From assembly GCA_032164245.1 (NCBI GenBank), contig JAVMKO010000001.1:64152892-64216891 (forward strand): a stretch of DNA of 64,000 nt, read 5' to 3'. Of the stretch, positions 45,050 to 55,834 are shown piece by piece (the first letter of the stretch is position 1; each line of letters starts with the position of its first letter). Position numbers and translations under genes: made by a program. The notes below the pieces were generated by a model that worked only from the letters and a program-made list of their open reading frames with translations, did no database searches and was not told the DNA's origin. The stretch is from Sternotherus odoratus. Its lineage: Eukaryota; Chordata; Testudines; Kinosternidae.

Positions 45050-45556
45050 TTCGGTTCATGTTCTGAGAGTGTGGCTTTCCCTGAATATGTCCATTCTTCA
45101 TCCCCCTAATTGGAGAAAGCATTTTTAGTAAAGAGCACTTCCACACAGGAATGTAGAAACCTAGAGAAATGGTGATTTTACTATTTTTGTTACAGTTTAA
45201 AAAGACTTTTAAAGATTTATCAAAATATTTTACTTCTTTTTGGAGGGGTTACTGTATAAAGGCCAACATAAAAAGGGACTAGTGAATCTTGGACATCCCA
45301 ATTTTTGAATGCTCAGTCTGAGACATCTCAAAGGGTTTTTTCGGATAGTTTTTAACACCCACCCTCCCAAAGACAGACCTCTTTAACTTATCTGAAGTTG
45401 GACACAAGAACTGAGGCTCTCAAACTTACTAATCACTTTTGGAAACATTAACCAATTACTTTATCTAAATGGATAGTAATATTAGAAAGTGTCTACACTC
45501 TTAAATTCTAAAATCTTCTACACTGAGTTCTAGGCTCTTTCTTTTACCATCATAAA
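45050..45556. other. AT-rich unique DNA, no gene seen
   Basis: Nothing recognised. Confidence 0.5.
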
Positions 45557-45557
45557 A

Positions 45558-46605
45558 TCTATATATATAAAAGTCAAATGGTGTATGTGTGTGTGCGTGC
45601 GTGTGTGTATGTACGTTCCCTTACTCCTTCCACACCACTTGAGCTAGAGACTTGAAATTTGGTACAGTTATAGGCCTTAGGGTCCTAATCAGGGTAAGAG
45701 TTAAAAAAATTTCAAATCTCACCTCTGACGCCCCCCAGGGGTGAAATTATTTATAGGCCAATCACATCAGCTGGGCAACTGCTGTTCTCTGTGACATAGT
45801 TATGATGTCATAATACCCCCCTCCAATGGACCCCGCATTCGCTCAGCTCTCTGCCCCCTCCTCCCTCCAATGGACCCCGCACTTGCTCAGCTCTCTGCCC
45901 CCTCCCCGCTCCAATGGACCCCACACTTGCTCAGCTCTCTGCCCCCTCCCCACCTCCAATGGGCCCGAGTTGGGTTTGGTTGGAGGGTAAGTGAGGTAGG
46001 GGTGTCGGGTTTGCTCAGGGGGTGAGGTGGGGGTGTCAGGTTTGGTCGGGGGGTAAGTGAGCCGGGGGTGTTGGGTTTGGTCTGGGGGGGGTGGGAAGGT
46101 GTCGGGGTGAGTGTGGGGGGGTGAGGTGTGGGTGTTGGGGTTGGCCAGGGGGTGTTGGGTTTGGTGGGGGGGGTAAGGTGGGAGTGTTGGGTTTGGTTGG
46201 GAGGGTGAGGAGGGGGGTCGGGGTTGGTCGAGGGGTAAGTGAGGTGGGGGGGTCGGGTTTGTTTGTGGTGGTAGGTAGGGGTGTTGGGTTTGGTTGGGGA
46301 GGAAAGTGAGGTGGGTGTGTCAGGTTTGGTCTATGGGGGGTGAGGTGTGGGTGTTGGTCAGGGGGTGTTGGGTTTGGTAGGGGGTGACGTGGGGGTGTTG
46401 GGTTTGGGTGGGGGGGTGAAAATGTGAGTCAGGGTTGGTCGAGGGGTAAGTGAGGTGGGGGTGTCGGGTTTGGTTGGGGGGGTGAGGTGGGGGTGTCAGA
46501 TTTGCTCTCTGCCCCCTCCCCCCTCCAACGGACCCCGCACTCGCTCAGCTCTCTGCCCCCTCTCCACCTCCGATGGACCCGAGCAACGCTGGGTATTTTT
46601 GCTAG
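45558..46605 (+). mobile_element. Non-autonomous Helitron with G-rich insert
   Basis: The 5' end is TCTATATATATAAAAG, preceded by A (45557). The 3' end is GGGTATTTTTGCTAG, followed by T (46606). Helitrons insert between A and T, start TC and end CTRR, all met here. A hairpin sits just before the 3' end: ACCCGAGC-AAC-GCTGGGT at about 46578-46595, with one bulge. The 5' part includes a TG-rich run and ACGTTCCCTTACTCC and TTGAAATTTGGTACAG words typical of vertebrate Helitrons. The interior has no Rep/helicase; it holds repeated ctctgccccctcc..caatggaccccgca units and a G-rich array. Frames at 46091-46309 and 46455-46637 are products of the array. Confidence 0.92.
45835..46590 (+). repeat. Tandem arrays inside the Helitron
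   Basis: A unit of about 55-60 bp with CAATGGACCCCGCA and GCTCAGCTCTCTGCCCCCTC occurs about three times at 45818-45960 and again at 46505-46585. Between, 45970-46505, is a G-rich irregular minisatellite (GGGTTTGGT and GTGAGGTGGGGGTGT words, steps of about 31-37 bp in the part I measured). It looks as if the G-rich array expanded inside one of the C-rich units, because the same unit text flanks it on both sides. Confidence 0.85.
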
Positions 46606-46804
46606 TAATATATACTAGCAAAGTTGTGATACTATGAGGAAAGAAACTCTGCAGAGCTGTGGATGAATATGTTCACCTGACTTTAATTCTAAGAACTGAC
46701 TCCTGTCTGCCAGTCATCTGTAAGTCCCTAGGTGTCTTCAGCATTTACTTCAATGAGGCTATTCTCATAATTAAAGATATGCATAGGTAGACACGTGCTG
46801 TGTT

Positions 46805-47115
46805 GGGGCTAGGTTAGTAAAGGGAAGTAGCAAGATTGTGGTGTTGAGGTTGTGTGATTTGGATCTTAGTACATCCAGCAGAAAAGGCATTGGATAGGCA
46901 ACTTGGATTCTTACCCCTCCTCTAATTTTGGCTTGCTGGGTGATGCTGGGAAGTCATTTCATGTTTTGTTTCCCCTCTTATGCTTTGTCTCTTTAGAATG
47001 TAAGCTCCTTGGGACAGAAACTGTCTCTTATTATGTGTCTGTACAGTAGCTAGCACAACAGGGCCCCAATCTCAGTTGAGGGTTCTAAGTAATACAAATA
47101 ACAATAATAGAGTAA
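46805..47115 (+). mobile_element. MIR/CORE-type SINE
   Basis: CAGAAAAGGCATTGGATAGGC is followed by GGCTTGCTGGGTGATGCTGG and GAAGTCATTTCATG, then GTAAGCTCCTTGGGACAGAA and ACTGTCTCTTATTATGTGTC, then TAGCTAGCACAACAGGGCCC and a TAATACAAATAACAATAATA tail. This is the ordered block set of MIR/CORE SINEs in sauropsids. Diverged and old. Confidence 0.75.
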
Positions 47116-47345
47116 GAAGGGCAGAGGGAGAGTAAGGAGGATGTAGATGGAGGGAAAGGTTGACAAAAGGGAGGAAAGATAGCAATATCTTGGGGTGTGG
47201 AAAGAGAGAATAGAAAGAGGGAGAGAGAGACTGTTGTGAGTGAGAAGACAAAAGATGGAGGAAGGGACTAAAAGAACATAGTGAAGAAGGGAGACCAAAT
47301 AATGTGGGCAAAAAAGGGATGAAGATAAAGAGGTGAAGAAGAACG
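47095..47345 (+). repeat. Purine-rich (GA) tract
   Basis: About 250 bp strongly biased to A and G on the plus strand (gggagagagaga, gaggaaagatag, aagagggagagagag). The serine/leucine-rich minus-strand frames of 82-164 codons across it come from this bias. Confidence 0.8.
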
Positions 47346-47349
47346 AACA

Positions 47350-49864
47350 CTGAACACGAAAGAGGAAATATAGTCAGATATATGATAGAACGAAAATTAG
47401 AGCAAGGGGAAAAATAAGTGAAAAAACTTTTTAAAATCCATTTAATAAATTCCAAAGTTAGGGTAAAATACACATGGATAATCCTTCTACACAAAAATTC
47501 AATATGAAGCAAGTATTTCTCTAAAGGCATGCGCCTTCTTCCATCTCTGCCAGGGAAAACTTCCATTCTGACTCATAAAATAGATTTCTGGGGAGTAATT
47601 CCCCTCGCCCCCGCTTTTTCTTTTGGAATATATCAGGTCATAGTGAAAAACCCATATTTCCCTGGGGAAGATACCCCTGGGTGATAACACAATGGTATGC
47701 CCCTGAAAAGGCTTACTTCATTCCCTCAGTGTTTTGTGGACTGTCCAAAAGATATTTTCCAGGCCACTTGCACCTGTCAGTGTGACCCTGTGGGTGGCAG
47801 GGTGGATTGTCGGAGAGCCTGGTCTGCACAACTTCAAATGGTAATAAAATGAGAGCATTGCTTCCTTGAAACATTGAGTCAAGTTTTTCCTTATTAGTGT
47901 GGCTCTCTCTCCTTTTTATTATTTTAGAGTTCAATTTGTTCACTGGGAAGTTGTTAGAACTACTGAGTTGCTTCTTGTTACCTTCTTTTCATGTCTTGCT
48001 ACTCATTTCAAAGTGCTAGCCTGAAATTTTTGCACTGAGCTTCTTGCCACATACAAATACATCTGAAAACAATGTTTTAATTAAAATCTGCTTTTATGAG
48101 CCTACTGTTTCCATTTAATTTTGGTGGCAGCTGGCATTACTTGTGACACTGACAGTATGGGAGCAAGATGTCAGAAGAATAAAATTGGTTCCTGTTCTTT
48201 TTTTATGCCAGTCTAACAGTCTGACAAATAAATCCAGTGCTTAAAAATTTAAACATTAAACATTTACTGTTCCTCATCTGGCTGTTAAAGAAGAATTAAA
48301 GCAGGATAGAAATGGGTTTTCAGTCTCTGATTTTGGATGTTAGTGCCACTAATCATAAATGTTATACCTTTCAGCTAAATGGCAACTGACAAGAATGTGT
48401 TCAAAATTTAATTTTTAACTAAGTTTTCTTCTCACATACATTTCACAGGATTGATGTGTTGACAAAGGCTTCACACCCTGCAGATGTTCAGAACACTGCC
48501 TGAGGAAGTTGCCTGCACTGTACTGGACGCAGTTAAATAGTTCACATCATTCACTGCCTGGCACAGTGGGGGCCAACCTAGTTGAGCTCTTTAAACCTTG
48601 CTACAATTTAAATAATAATGCTAATAATATCTAATCTGCAAATATATGTGATTGTGTGAACTGATTTTCTAGTTAATAAGAGATGGAGTCTACATTTAAA
48701 CAATTGTGAAAACAACATAATTTAACCTTCTAAATAGCATTATTACAGAAATTGAATGGCCTAATCTATTTACACTGCAAGGAGGCAGTACAGAGCTTTG
48801 TGCCTACATTTTCCAACTTTCATTGTTCTTGTTGTGGAGTCTGCTTTGTATTACCTCCACAAAGCTATTTCTTAGTCACTGAACCATATGCTACTGTGAT
48901 TTCTTGACAGCTGTTATTAGCGAGTCAGAGAACAGAGCTGTGCAAAATGATTGTATGGTGCCCCTCTCCCACAATAAACAACAACATACTGTAACTACAA
49001 AAACCCCTCTGCTTTGGTTGGACCTCTATTTAGAATGTCCAGGGTTTTTTTATCTACAGAATGTCCAAACCTTTTAGTTACAACAAAGAAATCATATCAA
49101 ATTTCCTCTCACTTGAGCGGACTCCAAAACTCAAAAAGAGAAGGAAATAAACATTAAACATAAAGGACTGTACAATTGCTGAGGGGGGAAAAACAGTTGC
49201 TCCCTTTAATATTACATTTTAAAATCCAACAACTGATTCTTTTCCAGCTTTCCAAGTTGATTTTGCTCTTGGAGAGATAGAAGGGAAGATGATTTGGGAG
49301 AGGAGAAAACAAAGACAAAGTAGGGCCTGAAACTGTAACAATGAAATGTGATGGACAGGAATGGCCATAGTATGCCAAATTAACACTCAGTACCAGATCT
49401 CATTCTCTACTACCGCCACCATGTCCAAGTGCCTAGAAGAAATATGGATGATAAATTAGATGGATAAAATGTAACTGGCTCAGTCACTCTGAACCACAGG
49501 AGGGTAGACATGATGATGACAGGAAGTAGGAAGCACTCTGAAAATCTAGTTCAAGCACTGGTCTTGCTATCAACAAAGGGCAACCATCCAATAACCCATT
49601 GTAAAAAAAATTAAATGCCTTGGGGTCACGCTTGAGTCCAGACTGGTCCTAAACACACAGGTGGCCACAGTGGGAAGAAATACTTTCAATCTCAGTCTCT
49701 CCCCTTCCCACTCCACCCCAAAAAAACATACACCCATGAAAGGTACAAAACAAAAAGCCTTCTTCTCCAGGGTTAAGGAGTTATCTAATCACTGACATAT
49801 GCAGAACAAGCCCTGATGTGCGTTTTTGGTTTATGGCTCTTCAGTACAGGGCAAGACAATGGAG
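47350..49864. other. Unique DNA, no gene seen
   Basis: About 2.5 kb with no named repeat or exon. Confidence 0.5.
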
Positions 49865-51415
49865 CAAATAATTAAGCAACCAATCTGCAAAGACCTAGAA
49901 GATAATAAGGTGATAACTAACAGTCATCATGGATTTGTCAAAAACAAATTGGGTCAAACCAACCTAATAGCTGACTTTGACATCAAAACAAGCCTTGTGG
50001 ATGGAGGGAAGTGGTAGATGTGATATATCTTGACCTTACTAAGGCTTTTGATACTGTCTCATATGACTTTCTCATAAACAAATTAGGTTCACAGTCAAGC
50101 GAGAAGGGCACATTGAGTGGGGTCCCACAGAGATCAATTCTGGGTCTGGTTTTCTTCAATATTGTCATCAGTGATTTAGATAATGGCATAGAGAGTACAC
50201 TTATAATTTTGCAGATAGTACCAAGATGGGAGGGGTTGCAAATGCTTTGGAGGATAGGATTAAAATTTAAAATGATATGGACAAATTGGAGAAGTGGTCT
50301 GAAGTAAATAGGATGAAATTCAATAAGGACAAATGCAAAGTACTCCAATTAGGAGGGAATAATCAGTTGCATACATACAAAATGGGGAATAACTGCCTAG
50401 GAAGGAGAAATGCAGAAAGGAATCAAAGGGTCATAATGGATCACATAGTAGATCACAATATGAGTCAACAATGTAACACTGTTGCAAAAAACAACAACAT
50501 AATTCTGGGATGTATTAACAAGAGTATTGTAAGCAAGACACAAGAAGTAATTCTTCCACTCTATTCCTCACTGATTAGGCCTCAACTAGAGTATTGTGTC
50601 CAGTTCTAGGCACCACATTTCTGGAAAGATGTGGGAAAATTAGAGAAAGTCTAGAGAAGAGAAATAAAAAGGATTAGGTCTTTAGAAAATGTAGTAAGGC
50701 TAAGATTTTGTCACAGATATTTTTAGTTAAAGTCATGGACAGGTCACGGCAACAATGAAAAATTCACAGAAGCCAGGGACCTGTCCCTGAATTTTATTAA
50801 AAATATCCATGACAAAATGGTAAGCCTGGGCAGCTCTGGGTTGGTGGGAGCTCCAGGTCCCCCTCTGCTGGTGGCTTCAAGCTGAAGGGGTTCCCCCTTC
50901 TGGGAGTGGTGGTGATCCCACCTGCCATCTGTGATGGTAGGAGTTGAGGGGATCCCTCCTGCTGCCTGCAGTAGGCTGGAGCTGCAGCAGCTCCCAGCCC
51001 ATGCTGGTTGAAGTAACGGAGGTCTTTGGCAATCATGGAGGTATGACTTCCATGACTGACCTCTGTGAGTAAATCACAGTCTTACTTATGAGGGATGATT
51101 GGGAAAAAAATGGGTTTATTTGGTCTGGAGAAGAGTTCACTAAGAGGAGACATGAAAATAGTTTTCAAATACATAAAAGGTTATTACAAAAAGGAGGGAG
51201 AAAAATTGTTCTCGTTAACCTCTCAGGATAGGACAAGAAGCAATGGGCTTAAATTGCAGCAAGGTTTAAGTTGGACATTGGGGAAAACTGTCAGGATAGT
51301 TAAGCAGTGTAATAAATTGCCTTGGGCAGTTGTGGAATCTATGCCATTGGAGATTTTTTAGAGCGGGTTAGACAAACACATGTCAGGGATAGTCTAGATA
51401 ATACTTCGTCCTAAT
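49865..51415 (+). mobile_element. CR1 LINE fragment, interrupted by a MITE and lacking its 3' tail
   Basis: Reverse transcriptase blocks are seen: HHGFVKNKLGQTNLIADF (49936-49980), then VIYLDLTKAFDTVSYDFLIN (motif A, 50020-50080), then LSGVPQRSILGLVFFNIVIS (motif B region), LDKLEKWSEVNRMKFNKDKC, and QEVILPLYSSLIRPQLEYC with VQF (to about 50610). After the insertion at 50701-51084 it resumes with GLFGLEKSSLRGDMKIVFKY and IKGYYKKEGEKLF. Each block is out of frame with the next. At about 51415 the sequence departs before the CR1 tail hairpin, so the 3' end is missing. Confidence 0.9.
50701..51084. mobile_element. MITE inserted in CR1 ORF2
   Basis: TAAGATTTTGTCACAGATAT at the left and, inward from the right, TAAGACTGTGATTTACTCAC are diverged inverted ends. 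GTCATGGACAGGTCA and GTCATGGAAGTCA follow on each side. The 380-bp insert separates CR1 ORF2 coding sequence that is otherwise continuous, which proves the insertion. The target duplication is not clear. The centre is GC-rich (CTGGGAGTGGTGGTGATCCC). Superfamily undecided. Confidence 0.75.
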
Positions 51416-51505
51416 AGACTACATATCCCAGCATAGTACTTGGTAAGGTCATAGTTCAGAGATCAAAGTAATTGTCTCAAGGAATTGAAATACCCAAATT
51501 CCTAC

Positions 51506-52675
51506 TGTGACAGGCTTTATGGAAATATGCTTATGAATGTATATATATGACATAACTGGAATATGTATTATGCTACATATACCATGTAATACCTCACTGC
51601 AAAGGTTAAGATCTACTGGATATATCCATACTATTTGTATGCATGTGTCATTTTTGTACTTGATGTTCTGAATATTGGCTATGTACTTGGTTAATTTTAA
51701 ATAGACTCAGTAAAGCAGTTGGTCAGCTTCCTGAGAAAAGACTATTCTCAGTAAGTGCCCAATCAAGAACCACTTAAGCAAACAATGAACTTGGAGACAC
51801 TAATCCACATATGAGCTTTTCCAGAATGTGGCTTGGCTGGTAAGGAACTCAGTCGTGCATGGACATGTGACTTGCCCATGGTGACTCCAAAACTCCATCT
51901 TGGAGCTGGAGTCTCACAGGGGAAAGGAGAAGTGTCCACCCACAAGAGAAAGTCTATTTAAACCCTGGGGAGACCACTCCATTTTATTTTCAGCTGGCTC
52001 AAGCAATTGCTTCTTCACCCCCAAGGATACCTGAAAGAAACTGGAACAAAGAATACTGACTACAGGGGGTGTGAGTGATTTGTGGACCCAGACTGGAAGG
52101 AGACTAGTCTGCAAAAGGAAGCTTAGTGAAACTCCTCTGAGGGTGAGATTTTATCTGTATTAGACATAGACTTATGTATTATATTTTATTTTGCTTGGTA
52201 ATTCACTTTGTTCTGTCTGTTACTACTTGGAACCACTTAAATCCTACTTTCTGTATTTAATAACATTACTTTTTACTTATTAATTAACCTGAAGTATGTA
52301 TTAGTATCTGGGGGAAGGGAAAACAGCTGTGCATATCTCTCTATCAGTGTTACAGACAGCGGACAATCTATGAGTTTACCTTGTATACGCTTTATATGGG
52401 GGAAAATGGATTTATTTGGGGTTTGGACCCCATTGGGAGTTGAGTATCTGAGTGTTAAAGGCAGGAACATTTCTGAAATTGCTTCAAATTAAGCCTACAG
52501 CTGTTAGGGGACATGGTTCAGACCTGGGTCTGGGTTTGCAGCAGGCTAGTGGGTCTGGCTCAAGCCAGGCCTGTAACTGAAGTCCCAAGCTGCCAGGGCA
52601 GGAAAGCAGGGGCAGAAGTAGTCTTGACACATCAGTTTGTAACCCCAAGGAGTTTCTGTGATCCAACCCATAACA
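51506..52675 (+). mobile_element. LTR-like element (family L2), second copy
   Basis: Begins TGTGACAGGCTTTATGG and ends near GTGATCCAACCCATAACA. It shares with 41198-42436 the block TTTGCTTGGTAATTCAC then TTTGTTCTGTCTGTTACTAC, the TTAATAACATTAC region, and a CAGCTGTGCATATCTCTC block (GAAGCTGTGCATACCTCTCC in the other). Same orientation. Flanks CCTAC and TGTGC do not match, so the limits or the duplication are uncertain. No internal viral genes adjoin either copy. Confidence 0.6.
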
Positions 52676-52924
52676 TGTGCCACACCCTTTCTCCTTTGGG
52701 AAGCCCCCACCTAGAGAGAAAGCGTTTGACTAAAGTCATAGGTTCTCCAGCTTTAGCTTATCATGTTGTTATACAAACAAACATGAAAACAGGGGTGAAG
52801 GGCATTTACTTTAAAATAACACTTATACATTCATTCCCAACCTCTCTCTCCTAGTTATATAACATAGTATTATTAGATAGTGACACTGTTTATATCAGTT
52901 TCACCAATTCAAGTATTCAAAAAA

Positions 52925-53190
52925 TCATCATTCAGGCCCCCCATATCATGAAATTGGCTTACAAATCATGAGATATTAAAAACCAATAAATGCTGGGTTC
53001 TTTTTATTTGCCTTCTAGTTTCTGACACTTTTGAGTATTTTTCAGGTTTTTCTCTGTAACCATAAGAGCTGGAAACAGGGTTTTTTTTTAATGAAAGCTG
53101 AGATTCATAATCACATGACTCCAAGAGCTAAGCCTTTAAAGAAAAACACAACCTTTGATGAGATTTATGATAAAATGTAAGAAAGAGTTG
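52925..53190. repeat. MITE-like repeat (family B, copy 2)
   Basis: AAATCATGAGATATTAAAAA, TGCTGGGTTCTTTTTATTTG, AATCACATGACTCCAAGAGC, TAAGCCTTTAAAGAAAAACA, then GATTTATGATAAAATGTAAG and GAGTTGGCAGTACTG. The same order of words is found at 31010-31235. Family not named. Confidence 0.5.
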
Positions 53191-53194
53191 GCAG

Positions 53195-54836
53195 TACTGT
53201 TATATTCAAATAAAGGTAAGATTGATTTTGTGAACTTTTTGGAAACTATCTATAGGAACAAAAGTTAGACCTTCAAACTTTTGCCTGAGAGAAATCTCAC
53301 TGTAAACTTTCTTGAATGGGTATCTGCACTGCACCCAGAAACACACAAGAGAAAAGTTCATCATGCATTTCCTTCTTATGCTGCTGTGTACTTGTGTGAT
53401 GACTAGAAAATAATAGCAGTCCAAGAAATAGCAAGAGATTATTCAGAAGCAATATGGTGCATATAATATGGTCATTCTTGTAGCTGTGCATTCTGAGCAA
53501 TGGAGGGGCTTGCTCTGACTGAGCACAATGGAATGGGGTGAGAATCAGTAATTGCTTCTACGGTGATGTGTCTTGTGTATGCACTATGCTGTGGTGGCAT
53601 TTCCATTTCTAATACCCCACAAATCAGGTCATTGAGCAATAGTAATTTTTCAGGACATCGTATTCTTTGGAGTAAGCTGCAATTCAAAATTCTATCCTCA
53701 TTCTCTTGATAATAAGAACATTTGTATTATTAGGAAGGGGAATATATTACTATTCTGAGTGGCTTTGTGTAGAATGACTAATCTGCTTTAGCAGGTACCT
53801 TTCTGATTTTGGGATAGCAGCACACATCTTAAATATGTCTTTCTGCAGAAAAAAAAATGTTGTAGTTCTCTGGCTGCTGTGTTCTTTTAGTTATTTGAGC
53901 CTATTTAAGTTCTACGCTTATGCTGAAATATAATTAAGTGTTTGCAGAAATTAAGTTTTAATTAGGATTTACTGTTTTTTGTGGAGAAGATTGGCTGATT
54001 TCTTTTTAATAAAATACTTTCAGCAGATATTGTCTGTCTAAACAAACAGTCCAGGATGATACTCATGTGGCTTCCTTGTCTTTCTGGAGGGGACTGTGTT
54101 GTGATGTCATGAATTACTTAAATAGTTGCTGCTACTTGAAATCTAAATTCAAATGCTATTTGGATCAGAATGGCAATTTGCAGAATATCATTTGGATCAG
54201 CTTATAATGAAATGTAAATTATACTACAATACAACTGTTCACATGCTTTTTTTTTTTTAGCAATGTAAAAGGCTGAACAGAAATCATCAAAGAGAGGCCT
54301 AATTACAATCAAATTAAATGACTAGTTCAGAATTGTAATGCAGAACTATGGAAAACTGCCTGTTCTGTCTTTGTAGTGATAAGTTTTTTTTTTCCTCTGC
54401 ATGTATGCCAGGCATATCTTGAATATTCTTATATCCTGACTGGTGAACCAAACACAGGCTGGAAAGAATAATACTTGCCTTTGCAATCTGTGAAAAAAGT
54501 GGTTTGGCTGAAGAAGGAAGGAAAGTCACTTATGTGGTATCAGGTGTGCATTCCCTCAAAACTAGACATCATCAGATTCAAACTTTTAGGTCTGTTGCCA
54601 GAGCTAGCCCAATGAGATAGCTGTGCGTTTGAAGGGCATTCTGGGTATTGCCGGGCAAGTGAGCACATCAGGCAAATCTTTTTCAGTATAGTTTGCAAGC
54701 CAGAACTGTGGAAGTAATTAGCCTGCTCTTCATGGTACATTTCCCCATATAACTTTTGAATGGTTACACCTCCAAAGCTTTTCTTTCTCTAATTTTCTCT
54801 TCTATTAAATTGTCATATATCTACAAGGGAGCTTTA
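53195..54836. other. Unique DNA, no gene seen
   Basis: No repeat or exon recognised. Poly-T runs lie at 54248-54259 and 54386-54394. Short minus-strand frames have no domain. Confidence 0.5.
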
Positions 54837-55024
54837 CACCAAAGTAGGCTGACCATACGTCCAATTTTGAACGGGACAGTCCCATTTTTTACATATTTTT
54901 GGACCGTCCCATCTTTTTGACAAAAATATCAATTTTGTCCCATTTTTGGGGCAGGTCCCAAGCTGCTTTCTAGGGGGAGGTTCTTTCTTTGCAGGACTCG
55001 CAAGAGCTCAGGTGAAGAATCTTG

Positions 55025-55115
55025 CTACCTAAGGACAAGTATCAGATGTCAAAATCTCCGATGAGCAAACTGTGCTCATCGGAGATTTTGACATCTGATA
55101 CTAGTCCTTAGGTAG
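55025..55115. repeat. Near-perfect 43-bp-arm foldback
   Basis: The left arm 55025-55067 begins CTACCTAAGGACAAGTATC and the right arm 55073-55115 ends GATACTAGTCCTTAGGTAG. They are reverse complements at 42 of 43 positions (one A/T difference near position 13) across a 5-base loop. It would form a strong cruciform or RNA hairpin. It lies within the hAT-like element. It could be biological or a library/assembly foldback artefact. Confidence 0.95.
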
Positions 55116-55610
55116 GGAGAGGAGGGAGGGGACAGAGGGAGAGAGCAGGGAGGAAGGGAGTGATGGATATGGGGGATGGAGAGAAGGGAGGGATGGAGAG
55201 AAGGAGGGAAGAAGGAGGAACAGTGAGAAGAGGAGGCAGCGGGCGGCGGGCTGAAGCCGACGGCGGAGCGGAGCTGTCCGGAGCCACAGCTGGGGGCCGA
55301 GCGCGCTGGCGGGGGGGCTGCCGGCCGGGTTTTATGAGACATAATCACATAAGTTCCTCCCTTCTCTCTCTCCCTCCATCCACTGCCTCCTCTTCCATTT
55401 CCCTCCATCCCTCCTTCTCTCTGTCCCTTGCCTCCTCCATCCCCCTGCTCCCTACCCCCATCTCTTCTCTCATCCATCCATCCTCTCCCTTCTGACCTTC
55501 CTGCCTTCTCTCCCTCCGTCCCCTCCATCCTCTTTATCCCTCATCCCCCCTTCTCTCTCTCCCTCCATCCTCTTCATCCCCCATCCCTGTTGCTTATTCC
55601 TCCATCCATC
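55108..55610 (+). repeat. Purine tract then pyrimidine tract
   Basis: 55108-55250 is nearly all A/G (gggaggggacagagggagag, ggagagaagggagggatgg). 55355-55610 is nearly all C/T (ctctctctccctccatcc, cctccatccctccttctc). Because one is roughly the complement of the other, the two could pair as a large imperfect inverted repeat or form triplex DNA. Between them (55245-55335) is a GC-rich block with CGGCGGGCTGAAGCC and GCGCGCTGGCGGGG. Open frames across the region on both strands reflect the repeats. Confidence 0.85.
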
Positions 55611-55667
55611 CCCCCAGCCCCCCCTCTGCCTCTCCCCCGCCCGGCGCTGGGGGGCCCAGGTGGGGCC

Positions 55668-55834
55668 ATGGCGCTGGTCACCTCGCCCACCGAGCTGGAG
55701 TGTCTGGCCATGTCGCTGTTCTGCCACAAGGGGGCGCTGTGCCAGAAGGTGATCCACGTGGTCAAGAGCCACAAAGTCACCGCACGCTTGTGCAAGCAGC
55801 CCATGTTATGCAGCCACTGCACCGACCTCATCCA
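55668..55834 (+). pseudogene. PRKCG: Captured exon 1 of protein kinase C gamma
   Basis: The ATG at 55668 (context GGCCATGG, a good Kozak site) opens a frame to the splice-donor sequence CA|GTGAGA at 55834/55835; reading through gives TGA at 55836. The peptide includes [20 protein letters not shown], then [19 protein letters not shown]. This matches the start of the C1A domain of classical PKC. In the C1 pattern H-X12-C-X2-C the first His and both Cys are present; the rest of the finger would be in exon 2, which is absent. KV..KSHK fits gamma better than alpha or beta by memory. Codon 57-like phase (exon ending after two bases of a codon) fits the known PRKCG exon 1/2 border. Substitutions (for example KQPM and LIQ instead of KQPT and FIW) suggest decay. 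It sits inside a transposon, so it is not the host gene. Confidence 0.85.

Noticed and set aside
46091..46637. Glycine/valine-rich frames
   Set aside because: Products of the G-rich array in the Helitron; no start context, domain or codon pattern of a gene.
47050..47566. Serine/leucine-rich minus-strand frame of 164 codons with hydrophobic stretches
   Set aside because: It lies on the complement of a purine-rich tract; such bias yields Ser/Leu/Pro-rich frames without a gene.
41198..52675. A complete provirus bounded by the two related LTR-like elements
   Set aside because: The sequence between contains CR1, Helitron, MIR and unique DNA and no retroviral gene blocks; matching TSDs are not seen.
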